NCBI RefSeq assembly: GCF_008520265.1
Contig: NZ_VIQM01000049.1
Span: 1-35,565, forward strand
Source: Sphingobacterium cavernae
GTDB taxonomy: Bacteria > Bacteroidota > Bacteroidia > Sphingobacteriales > Sphingobacteriaceae
DNA length: 35,565 nt
Direction of reading: 5' to 3'
The position numbers and the translations under genes were made by a program. The stretch's first letter is position 1. Each line of letters starts with the position of its first letter. Under the pieces are notes generated by a model. The model did not search any database. It saw nothing but the letters and a program-made list of their open reading frames with translations, and was not told the origin of the DNA. This document shows, piece by piece, positions 1 through 7,257 of the stretch.

Positions 1-272
1 ATTAAATGGAGCTTGTCATAAGAGTGCTGGGAATAGAATTATTCAAGTAAATGAAAATCTAAATCGGCACAAAGAAATAGCCTATGAACTTCTTAATAGC
101 GAAGAAGGAATTCTCAAACGAAAAAAAACGATGTTGTGATGTGGAACCGGTCTTCGGAAACATAAAACAAAATCATAATTTCCGCCGCTTTATGCTCCGC
201 GGTAAAGATTTAGTGTTCATAGAATGGGGATTATTGGCAATTGCACAGAATTTAAGAAAGAAAGCGGCCTAA
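1..272 (+). pseudogene. IS1182-type transposase, C-terminal part, frameshifted
   Basis: Only the 3' end of the gene lies in the window. Reading from base 2 gives a frame beginning LNGACHKSAGNRIIQ and running to the end of KRKK, then a stop at about 137. The next frame continues with RCCDVEPVFGNIKQNHNF and the tail IEWGLLAIAQNLRKKAA, ending at 272. The conserved DVEPVFGNIK...F.RF.LRG...IEWGLLAIAHN signature is typical of the C-terminus of IS1182-type DDE transposases of Bacteroidota. The two frames join at a run of eight A (121-128). One A fewer would restore a single open frame, so this is a +1 lesion or a homopolymer read error. The isolated frame starting at ATG 84 is not a separate gene. 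Confidence 0.85.
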
Positions 273-370
273 AAAGACCGGTTTTTCATCGTTTTAAACA
301 AAATATTGAAATATTATGAACTTGTAGCTCACACAGTGGATAAACACTGACAAATTCCTGTCAAACTAAA

Positions 371-402
371 AAAGGCCGCCTCAATTATTTTGAGACGGCC
401 TC
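371..402 (-). terminator. Rho-independent terminator of the small lipoprotein gene
   Basis: On the minus strand AGGCCGTCTCAA pairs with TTGAGGCGGCCT around a short AT loop, with one T-G wobble, and is followed by TTTTTTAG. It lies just after the stop codon of the gene at 411-644. Confidence 0.8.
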
Positions 403-410
403 TTCTTGTT

Positions 411-644
411 TTAGTACCTATAAGTTGGACTGTAATAAACATCATGTTTGTGATGTTTTGATTTTTTATTTTTTTTGTGCTTTTTCTTCTGTCCTGGAGC
501 ATGTCTCTTGGCAGATTTGTCACCATAAACTTTTTTCGCTTTTCCTGGTGGCAAATGACCATGAGGATAACGACCACTCGTATAACATGATGTCACAGTT
601 AATGTAAAGACCGCAACTAAAATTAATGTAATATATCTTTTCAT
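411..644 (-). CDS. Small His/Lys-rich lipoprotein (77 aa)
   Basis: The protein begins MKRYITLILVAVFTLTVTSC, a lipoprotein signal peptide with the lipobox Cys at residue 20. The mature part is very basic: HLPPGKAKKVYGDKSAKRHA, then a Lys/His block, ending in YYSPTYRY. The PPGxxKKxxGxxSAKxxAPGxxKKH pattern recurs in small Bacteroidota lipoproteins that automatic pipelines often label 'quinol oxidase subunit 4'. I see no oxidase feature, so I leave the function open. A His-rich outer-membrane or periplasmic protein could bind metal, but that is inference. The gene stands alone, with a terminator after it and a TAGTTTTG -7-like box (683-690) before it. Confidence 0.75.
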   Translation of the reverse strand: MKRYITLILVAVFTLTVTSCYTSGRYPHGHLPPGKAKKVYGDKSAKRHAPGQKKKHKKNKKSKHHKHDVYYSPTYRY

Positions 645-682
645 AAAATCCCTTTCTTTATCGAATCATACAAATAGTAGAC

Positions 683-690
683 CAAAACTA
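683..690 (-). promoter_or_regulatory. Possible -7 box (TAGTTTTG) of the small lipoprotein gene
   Basis: The minus strand reads TAGTTTTG, matching the Bacteroidota TAnnTTTG -7 consensus, about 40 nt before the ATG at 644. No TTG is found at the usual distance upstream, so the call is weak. Confidence 0.3.
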
Positions 691-742
691 AGTGTAGGGG
701 TTTAATAAAAAAATCACATTTAAATTTTGAACGACTCTGTTA

Positions 743-1573
743 TTACTTTTGATATACTCTTAAATAATCAATTTCGTACTTAGCAGGAATTAATGTATCG
801 TCGATCTTTCCACCATTATCTCCTCCCAAAGCTAAATTCACAAGTATATAATGAGGTTGTTTGAATGGATTGAATCCACTACCATCTTTATTCACAAGCT
901 TACTTAGTGAAACTTTATTTAGTAAAACATCATCTAGGTAAAGAGCAATTTCATTTTCATCCCAATCCATTCTCCACACGTGAAATTCATTAGCCCATTT
1001 GGCTCCGCCCAAAGACTCTACAGATTTGACACCGTTATGCCATTCTGCTTTCCATCTTTGATTAGTTCCATTAGCAATATTAGCGAGTATATTTCCCCTA
1101 TAATATTCCATGATGTCAATTTCACCATTGGATGGCCATTCTTTAGCAACACCTAAAGTCCAGAAAGCTGGCCATAGCCCCGATCCGACTGGAATTTTGG
1201 CTCTCATCTCAAATCTCCCAAACAACCATTCTTTGTTACCTGAGGTATTCAACGAAGATGAAGTATACTTTATATCTTTACGTGATTTTCTCCAGTCAGA
1301 GCTCCCTGCATCGTAATTAGGATTTGGTTTATTTTCTTTCCGCAATTCAATTATTAAGAATCCATCCTTACAATAAGCATTATCCTTCTGATACCACTGA
1401 TCTTCATTGTTTCGGACAAAACCATTTTCATAATTCCATATGCTTTCATCAGGCTTTCCATCCTTCTCAAATTCTTGAGACCAAACAAGTTTAAAGTCAC
1501 TTTTATTCGTTTGTTGAGCAAATCCTGTGGCACCTAAAAAGATGCCTATGGTACATAATGTAAGTTTAAGCAT
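743..1573 (-). CDS. Glycoside hydrolase family 16 (beta-glucanase/laminarinase-like), secreted
   Basis: The 276-residue protein starts at ATG 1573 with MLKLTLCTIGIFLGATGFAQ, a cleavable signal peptide. A longer frame opens at 1633, but it overlaps the upstream gene's stop region and lacks a signal peptide at its N-terminus. The GH16 catalytic motif GEIDIMEYY is clear, giving nucleophile E151, helper D153 and acid/base E156. It is preceded by GLWPAFWTLG and followed by the usual WRMDWDENEIALYLDD and NLALGG...YEIDYLRVYQK strands. This motif family endo-hydrolyses beta-linked glucans or galactans. Laminarin or a mixed-linkage beta-glucan is the likeliest substrate but cannot be fixed from sequence. 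It is the last gene of the PUL, 22 nt after the HExxH lipoprotein gene. It has no lipobox, so it may be periplasmic or released. Confidence 0.93.
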   Translation of the reverse strand: MLKLTLCTIGIFLGATGFAQQTNKSDFKLVWSQEFEKDGKPDESIWNYENGFVRNNEDQWYQKDNAYCKDGFLIIELRKENKPNPNYDAGSSDWRKSRKDIKYTSSSLNTSGNKEWLFGRFEMRAKIPVGSGLWPAFWTLGVAKEWPSNGEIDIMEYYRGNILANIANGTNQRWKAEWHNGVKSVESLGGAKWANEFHVWRMDWDENEIALYLDDVLLNKVSLSKLVNKDGSGFNPFKQPHYILVNLALGGDNGGKIDDTLIPAKYEIDYLRVYQK

Positions 1574-1595
1574 AATTATTAGTTTAAGTGAAAAA

Positions 1596-2792
1596 TTAGT
1601 TAATAGGGACGCCATCGCGCTTGAATCCTTCAATAATTAAGCTAGTAATGATATAATCGGATTCTCGCCCAGTATCCTCATGCGCACCGTTAATACCGTA
1701 AGGCCAAAAATGTTGAGCATCGCCTTTCAGCAGTGCATTCGGATCATTTGTAGCCTTGCGTAACGCTAAATTAGCATTTTCACCTGTATATATTCCATTT
1801 TTAATAAGAGTTTCCCTCCAATAATTAGAGGTACCGGCGCCTATGGTATGCGCAAATTCATGTAAAAAAGTTCCCGTTTTTTGATAGGAAGCATTACTTC
1901 CCCAACGCATCCATCCCGAAAGACTTGCATCTGCAGTCTGCACGCCTGTATTATATTCTATTGTTACAGTTTTCACAATACTGGTATGTTCTTCTAATAG
2001 CTTTACACCATGGTCAGCCATCGCTTTTAATCTTGTAAATACATCAGCAGGAATGTTGGATTGATTATGATAGTTAACAGTAATTTTCCCTTTGTTATAA
2101 GTTTGAAAGCTACCTTGGCTACCATAATATGTTCCTTTTGCAGTGGTAACATAAGATCGTATAAAAAAGCTTTTTCCTAATTCAAGATTTTCAACATCTA
2201 CTTTAAAACTGTTATTTTCTACTTTAGAAGCTATCATTTTAGCATCAGATACAGTTGGATTGGGATTATTAGATATACAGACTCCAGCTTCTACGACATT
2301 AGCTCCGCCCGTAGACTCAATCTTTGAAGAAGCCTCCATGCTATTCAGTTTATAAAACAATACCTTGGTATTTCCAATTTTTGCATCCTCATAAGTTTCT
2401 GTCGTAAATTCAAAAACTTGTCCATACGATCTACCTTTAGAATTTGAAGCGTATGATTTAGCATAATACTTTTTACCTCCCTCTAAATTCGTGAGCTCAA
2501 CTTCGAAATCACCAGATCCAGATACAGCATTTGGACTGGCTTTAGCATCTGAAATAGTTGGATTGTTGTGCGTTGCCCAGCATATCCCTCTTTCGGTGAT
2601 AGAAGCTCCGCCCGTATTTTCAACTTTCGATTTAAGCGTCGCCTTTGTTGTAGAATTTTGAACAATAGACAAATTACCCAACTTAGGTAAAACAATGACA
2701 TTCTCATTAATATCAACTTTCTCTGGTGGAACAGAAGATGACTTACCGCATCCAAACAAGGAGATTACTATTAATAGTAGACCTTTTATCAT
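1596..2792 (-). CDS. Lipoprotein with two beta-sandwich repeats and a C-terminal HExxH domain
   Basis: The 398-residue protein has a lipoprotein signal (SLFGC, Cys15). Residues about 40-130 and 140-230 are two copies of a Bacteroidota surface repeat with the pattern TGGA.I.E.G.C......PT.SDAK and K.Y.KSYA...KG..YG. The C-terminal part (about 235-398) contains FLHEFAHTIGAGT, so H311, E312 and H315 form a gluzincin or metzincin-type HExxH. The next metzincin position (HExxHxxGxxH) is Thr321, not His, so any third zinc ligand must lie elsewhere, for example H361 in HFWPYGIN or H371. I recall a similar HE..HT.G.GT...HFWPYG.N module in other secreted bacterial proteins but cannot name the family. 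It sits between the SusE/F-like genes and GH16, so a surface protease or glycoprotein-binding role in glycan capture is possible. Function is unproven. Confidence 0.8.
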   Translation of the reverse strand: MIKGLLLIVISLFGCGKSSSVPPEKVDINENVIVLPKLGNLSIVQNSTTKATLKSKVENTGGASITERGICWATHNNPTISDAKASPNAVSGSGDFEVELTNLEGGKKYYAKSYASNSKGRSYGQVFEFTTETYEDAKIGNTKVLFYKLNSMEASSKIESTGGANVVEAGVCISNNPNPTVSDAKMIASKVENNSFKVDVENLELGKSFFIRSYVTTAKGTYYGSQGSFQTYNKGKITVNYHNQSNIPADVFTRLKAMADHGVKLLEEHTSIVKTVTIEYNTGVQTADASLSGWMRWGSNASYQKTGTFLHEFAHTIGAGTSNYWRETLIKNGIYTGENANLALRKATNDPNALLKGDAQHFWPYGINGAHEDTGRESDYIITSLIIEGFKRDGVPIN

Positions 2793-2816
2793 AACTAATA
2801 TTAAATTATTTAATAC

Positions 2817-2850
2817 AAAGCAGGCAATTCACCATTGAATTGCCTGCTTT
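2817..2850 (-). terminator. 15-bp perfect hairpin inside the PUL operon
   Basis: Positions 2817-2831 and 2836-2850 are perfect reverse complements around a 4-nt loop. In the minus direction the hairpin follows the stop of the gene ending at 2857 and is followed by the weak tract CTTTGTATTAAATAATTTAA. It may act as a partial terminator or an mRNA-stabilising 3' end separating the binding genes from the two downstream genes. Confidence 0.65.
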
Positions 2851-2856
2851 GTCATT

Positions 2857-4095
2857 TTACTCAACAATAGAGACTGTAATCCCTTTTACATTAAAATACT
2901 GATTACTTGAACTCATTAAATTTGCAACTACTCCAATAGTCACATTTTGAGTCGATGGGTTATCAAATTCGAAAGATACAATCCTATAATCATCGTGTAT
3001 CCACATCAAATCGTAGTACCCCAATTTTTCCGCATTAGGCACATCAACTGCATTTGGAATAGTTCCATTATTAGTTACAACGAAATAAATAAGATTATTA
3101 GTAGCATCAACGTTGTTGGTTACATTATTTCTTCGGAATTCAATTTGAACCTTATATCTTCCTTGAGGCAAGGTTGATGTTTGATATGTCTTTCCATTAT
3201 TAATATTTGGCGTTCCCCATCCAGCTTCAGAAGCCATCACTCCTATTCCACTGTTTTGATCATAACTTCCTCTACCACTTATACCATTTGCAGCTGCATT
3301 TGATTCCCAATTTGCGAGCACACCCCATCTCCCAGAAAGATTTGTTGGCGTAAAAGGATATCCCATATTCCTATAGTAAGTCAATGCAGGCTTAAACTCA
3401 GTAAAAGCCGTATAAAATGTATCCAAACATAGAGTATCTGGTAAATACAAGCTGCGGTATGACATTTTTTCGCCAATTTTTACATTAGTTAACGAAAGCG
3501 CATTCTCATCTATGCCTAGTCGCTTACTTTTTTCTGTTCCATTCAGATCAGTATATTTTACCTCCGTCGCAAAAATACCTAGTGTCCTGTCAACATTACT
3601 GAACGTTGCAGAAAAAGTATTGTCATAAGTTTTTAGGCTATTGACAGCTATAGGTCTATTAATTAGAGAGAGCAAATAATTCTGTCCATATGATCGACCA
3701 AAAGCGTATACCTTCACTGACTTATTTCCCTGATCATCAAAGGTTACTATTTCAAAATTGTAAACGCGGTCTTCTAAATTGTTTATAGCCGCTTTTAATG
3801 TATCCACCCCAAAAGTTCTATTGATAGGAACCACTATTGAATCCCTTCTACCATCCCAATAAATACGTGCCTCCTTTATTTTGGGATCCGAAACCAATAG
3901 TCCTTGAATTAAAACTCTATTCTGACCAGAGAATACTTTGACTGAATCTACCTTCCCTGTATAATTTAGGACTGGCTGATCTTCAATATATTTCTTGTAG
4001 TCATCCATTTTCTTACACGATGCAAACGCTATTACACAAAAAATAATAGTAATGCATTTAAATATTTTATGGTACATAATCTTTATCTTCTTCAT
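2857..4095 (-). CDS. SusE/F-position surface lipoprotein, DUF4998/DUF5013-like
   Basis: The 412-residue protein has a signal peptide ending in IAFASC (Cys27; an internal Met7 is an alternative start). Residues about 45-160 (GKVDSVKVFSGQNRVLIQG, ARIYWDGRRDS) match my memory of the DUF4998 module. The C-terminal half (LSGRWGVLANWESNAAANG..., GSYDQNSGIGVMASEAGWG, LPQGRYKVQIEF) resembles DUF5013, a galactose-binding-like beta-sandwich. No catalytic motif is seen. In PULs such proteins follow SusD and hold glycan at the cell surface, so this is probably a surface glycan-binding protein. It lies 12 nt after the DUF5000-like gene, consistent with one transcript. Confidence 0.8.
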   Translation of the reverse strand: MKKIKIMYHKIFKCITIIFCVIAFASCKKMDDYKKYIEDQPVLNYTGKVDSVKVFSGQNRVLIQGLLVSDPKIKEARIYWDGRRDSIVVPINRTFGVDTLKAAINNLEDRVYNFEIVTFDDQGNKSVKVYAFGRSYGQNYLLSLINRPIAVNSLKTYDNTFSATFSNVDRTLGIFATEVKYTDLNGTEKSKRLGIDENALSLTNVKIGEKMSYRSLYLPDTLCLDTFYTAFTEFKPALTYYRNMGYPFTPTNLSGRWGVLANWESNAAANGISGRGSYDQNSGIGVMASEAGWGTPNINNGKTYQTSTLPQGRYKVQIEFRRNNVTNNVDATNNLIYFVVTNNGTIPNAVDVPNAEKLGYYDLMWIHDDYRIVSFEFDNPSTQNVTIGVVANLMSSSNQYFNVKGITVSIVE

Positions 4096-4107
4096 AAAAT
4101 GTAATTA

Positions 4108-5304
4108 TTATCTTGGGTCTCCATATGCTTGAATTTCTCCAATAGCCATATATGACGATCCGTCCCAGTTTTTAGTACTCTTGATTCGGATATAACGTGT
4201 TTTTGGTGCGTCTATATCAAACTCCCAATTAAAACCATTTACCGCTGTTTGGTAATCTTCGTCCGATTGTTGACCAAAAGGTAATCCGGAAGGTTTAGTA
4301 GCATTGTACGCCCCTAATAAATACCAATTATTCCACGATCCATCCGCAGGAGGATTATCAGAACCCCAGATTTCAAACTCTTTTAGGTTTCCTTTGTAAT
4401 AATAGGTACGACCATTATAGTATTCTGGATAATCCCATATAACAATACGGCTAAGTTTGGCTAGTACTCCTAAATCAACTGTAGTATAATGATGACCTGA
4501 GATAGCAGCTTGGGTCATATAAATACGCGGCCAATTCATAACATCACCATCCCACATACCTGCATGTGATGTAGAAGTATGGTTTGGCGCGTCCCCAGGT
4601 AATCTAAAACCACGATATCCAGATTTAGCAATTGCCGTTTCGTATAATGGTTTGATTTGTGTATACAAAGTATCTGTATAATTTAACCAACGATCACGCA
4701 CCACAAAAGCAAAGTCACGAGCAATCGTATCCATACCACGCATGGTTGCCAAAATTTTATCTGTAGAAGTATAAACACTGTTTGGATCAGCAACCCATTC
4801 ACCGTATTCATTTTTTTCCATGATTAATATAGAGATTTTGGCTCGGTCAGGATTTTCAGCTCTTAATTGTAACCCACCAAATGAAGGTTGTACAGCCAAT
4901 GAACGATAAATATCCCAAATTGGAGATTCTTCAGGAGTTACTGTGACTTCAGTAGGCTCAGACGTTACCTCTGAACGATTAACAGCGTATAAATTAACTT
5001 TATATGTTCCTGGCTCCGAAAACCCATCGACAATTAGCTGATTAGTATAATAAGAAGCGATAACTGATCGCGTTGAACCATTTGGAAGCACATATTCAGC
5101 TTTTACATACGACAAATCTTTATCGTTAGGTAAGCTATAAGTCAAAACTGATAATCCCTTTTTATTCAACACCTGCACATTCGTTACTTTGCCCGGAGGA
5201 GTAGAATTTGACTCCAATGGGTTTAGCATATTCTCTTCTTCGCAGGAAGTTGTCAACAATGCTATATTACACAGCATCATTATTCCTAAAATTAATTTCT
5301 TCAT
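4108..5304 (-). CDS. SusE-position surface lipoprotein, DUF4959/DUF5126/DUF5000-like
   Basis: I take ATG 5304 as the start (398 aa) because MKKLILGIMMLCNIALLTTSC is a proper lipoprotein signal with Cys21; the frame is open 13 codons further. Residues about 35-125 are a fibronectin-III-like domain (PPGKVTNVQVLNKKGLSVL). The C-terminus has an F5/8-type-C-like discoidin fold with TTVDLGVLAKLSRIVIWD, FEIWGSDNPP and TRYIRIKSTKNWDG...IGEIQAYGD. This DUF4959-DUF5126-DUF5000 order is well known directly behind SusD in Bacteroidota PULs. The discoidin end probably binds carbohydrate. The gap to SusD is 16 nt. Confidence 0.85.
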   Translation of the reverse strand: MKKLILGIMMLCNIALLTTSCEEENMLNPLESNSTPPGKVTNVQVLNKKGLSVLTYSLPNDKDLSYVKAEYVLPNGSTRSVIASYYTNQLIVDGFSEPGTYKVNLYAVNRSEVTSEPTEVTVTPEESPIWDIYRSLAVQPSFGGLQLRAENPDRAKISILIMEKNEYGEWVADPNSVYTSTDKILATMRGMDTIARDFAFVVRDRWLNYTDTLYTQIKPLYETAIAKSGYRGFRLPGDAPNHTSTSHAGMWDGDVMNWPRIYMTQAAISGHHYTTVDLGVLAKLSRIVIWDYPEYYNGRTYYYKGNLKEFEIWGSDNPPADGSWNNWYLLGAYNATKPSGLPFGQQSDEDYQTAVNGFNWEFDIDAPKTRYIRIKSTKNWDGSSYMAIGEIQAYGDPR

Positions 5305-5320
5305 GATATATAAATTATTA

Positions 5321-7255
5321 TTACCAACCATAGTTTTGAACAAGATTCAAGTTCTGAATTACCGTATTTTCACTAATAGGCCAGAAATAATCTCTTGGCG
5401 CGATAAATCGCTGATTATACACTGTTCTGATCACATAATACGTGGCAGTATTTTCTCCCTGCATATTCCAACCTGTAATAGGTTCATTTAAAGATATTGC
5501 TGCTGTTTTCCATCTTCTCAAATCCCAAAAACGTTGACCTTCAAACGCTAACTCAATCAGGCGCTCACGACGTATAATCTCTCTCAGACCTTCTTTTGTC
5601 GTAAATTTATTTGGATTGCTCGAGAAATTTGTCCATGATTCTTTGACACCTTTTAAGCCTGCACGCTCCCTTATTTTATCCAAATACACAAATACATCTT
5701 CGTTAGAAGGACCTTCGGCTTCATTTAGAGCTTCAGCATACATCAGGTACAAATCCGCCAAACGAATTTTTGGCCAAGGATATTCTTTATATGTTACACC
5801 AGAAGCTGTAGTTACTTGATTCCAATCAATTAGTTTTTTAATGAAATAACCTGTTTCATTAAAATGAAATGCATGAGTACTACCCGCATAGTCAGGTCTT
5901 TTACTACGAACGACTTTTGAATTTTCATCAGAGTATCCTGGAGTATCGTATTTAAACCAACGCGCCCCATCAAATGCTAATGATGAATAAAATCTAGGCT
6001 CACGATCAAAATGCAATCTTGCTGTAGTGAAATTTGGTTCGATATAATATTTATCATCTTGTGTAGCTGTACGCAACTCCGTATCATCACTAAAATTCAA
6101 TGTTTTATCTTCATTTATTGGCACACCATTTTTTGTGTAAAACATTTTTGCAATTTTCAATGGTGGAGAGAAAATTTTACGGTTATCATTGTGGTTTTCT
6201 TCTGCACTCAATGGTGGCATTGCATCACGTTGTAGATCCCAAGTACGGCTATTAGGATCTGCCCAAATATGTTCTTCATTGAATTTTTCAGATATAGCCT
6301 GTCTCAATGTTAATTCCAACTTCGTTGCATCAGAAATCGACAAGTTCCCACCTTGTGTAAAGGTAAATAAAGAATGTAAATTTGCTTCCGCAGTTTCAAT
6401 AGCGTCTTTAGCAGCTTCTGCCGCTCTAGCCCATTTTGTATTGTCAAATTCTTCTGGGAATAAAGATTTACCGTCTTTATTTTTCAAACTTGAATAATCT
6501 GAATTGCCATTGAACAATGGACTTGCTGCTAATAATAAAGTTTGTGCTTTCACTGCCTTTGCAATAGGCAATGTAATACGTCCCAATTCATTATTTCTAT
6601 CCACGACTTGATCAGGCAAGTCTGAATAAGACTCTTCCAACAAATTAACGATATAATCTACACATTCGTCAATGGAATTACGCGGAACATCCATCGCTTC
6701 TTTAGGCGCACTAACTGGAATATCGTCATCCATTATAGGAATTGGACCGTACATACGCATCAAATAGAAATGAAAATAAGCTTTCAAAAATTTAGCTTCA
6801 GATATCCAACGAGCGCGTTCAGAAGAACCAATATCTGGAACTAAAGCAGGGTCAGACATATTATCAATAAAAATATTACAATGCCTTATCCCTTGATACA
6901 AACCTCTATTAGCATCATAATTCCCATACCAAAAGTTCACATAGGGATCGATTACACGCTGATTGCCTCTTGCAATCTCGAAGGACCAAGGAGAAATACT
7001 GGTCTGATATGGAATCCATATTTCATCTCCTGCAAGAAATGCTGGATTATTCCATACATTTCCTTCTTTAGGAATATAGTTATACAGCGTAAATAAGTAC
7101 TTTTCTGCCTCTACACGTAATCTAAATGCATATTCTATGGTCGCAACGTTGTCGGGTACGATATCCAGAAAATTCTTACAAGAATTCGTTGTACTCAACA
7201 ATACAGCTGATACAGAAGCTAACGTGATATATTTCTTTATTTTTTTCGCTTTCAT
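5321..7255 (-). CDS. susD-like: SusD/RagB-family glycan-binding lipoprotein
   Basis: The 644-residue protein has a lipoprotein signal peptide (LLSTTNSC, Cys26) followed by KNFLDIVPDNVATIEYAF, the usual SusD start. Helical TPR-like regions include AKFLKAYFHFYLMRMYGPIP and ARAAEAAKDAIETAE. The C-terminus carries PWPKIRLADLYLMYAEALNE and IIRRERLIELAFEGQRFWDL, both hallmark SusD motifs. SusD sits as a lid over the SusC pore at the cell surface and delivers oligosaccharide. It follows SusC by only 2 nt, the tight coupling normal for this pair. Length is at the long end of the family range. Confidence 0.97.
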   Translation of the reverse strand: MKAKKIKKYITLASVSAVLLSTTNSCKNFLDIVPDNVATIEYAFRLRVEAEKYLFTLYNYIPKEGNVWNNPAFLAGDEIWIPYQTSISPWSFEIARGNQRVIDPYVNFWYGNYDANRGLYQGIRHCNIFIDNMSDPALVPDIGSSERARWISEAKFLKAYFHFYLMRMYGPIPIMDDDIPVSAPKEAMDVPRNSIDECVDYIVNLLEESYSDLPDQVVDRNNELGRITLPIAKAVKAQTLLLAASPLFNGNSDYSSLKNKDGKSLFPEEFDNTKWARAAEAAKDAIETAEANLHSLFTFTQGGNLSISDATKLELTLRQAISEKFNEEHIWADPNSRTWDLQRDAMPPLSAEENHNDNRKIFSPPLKIAKMFYTKNGVPINEDKTLNFSDDTELRTATQDDKYYIEPNFTTARLHFDREPRFYSSLAFDGARWFKYDTPGYSDENSKVVRSKRPDYAGSTHAFHFNETGYFIKKLIDWNQVTTASGVTYKEYPWPKIRLADLYLMYAEALNEAEGPSNEDVFVYLDKIRERAGLKGVKESWTNFSSNPNKFTTKEGLREIIRRERLIELAFEGQRFWDLRRWKTAAISLNEPITGWNMQGENTATYYVIRTVYNQRFIAPRDYFWPISENTVIQNLNLVQNYGW

Positions 7256-7257
7256 AA

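Noticed and set aside
84..272. Frame starting at ATG 84 as an independent small gene
   Set aside because: It is the C-terminal tail of the frameshifted IS1182 transposase; the preceding part continues in the neighbouring frame.
1574..1633. N-terminal extension of the GH16 gene
   Set aside because: It would overlap the end of the upstream gene (stop at 1596) and hide the signal peptide; ATG 1573 is better.
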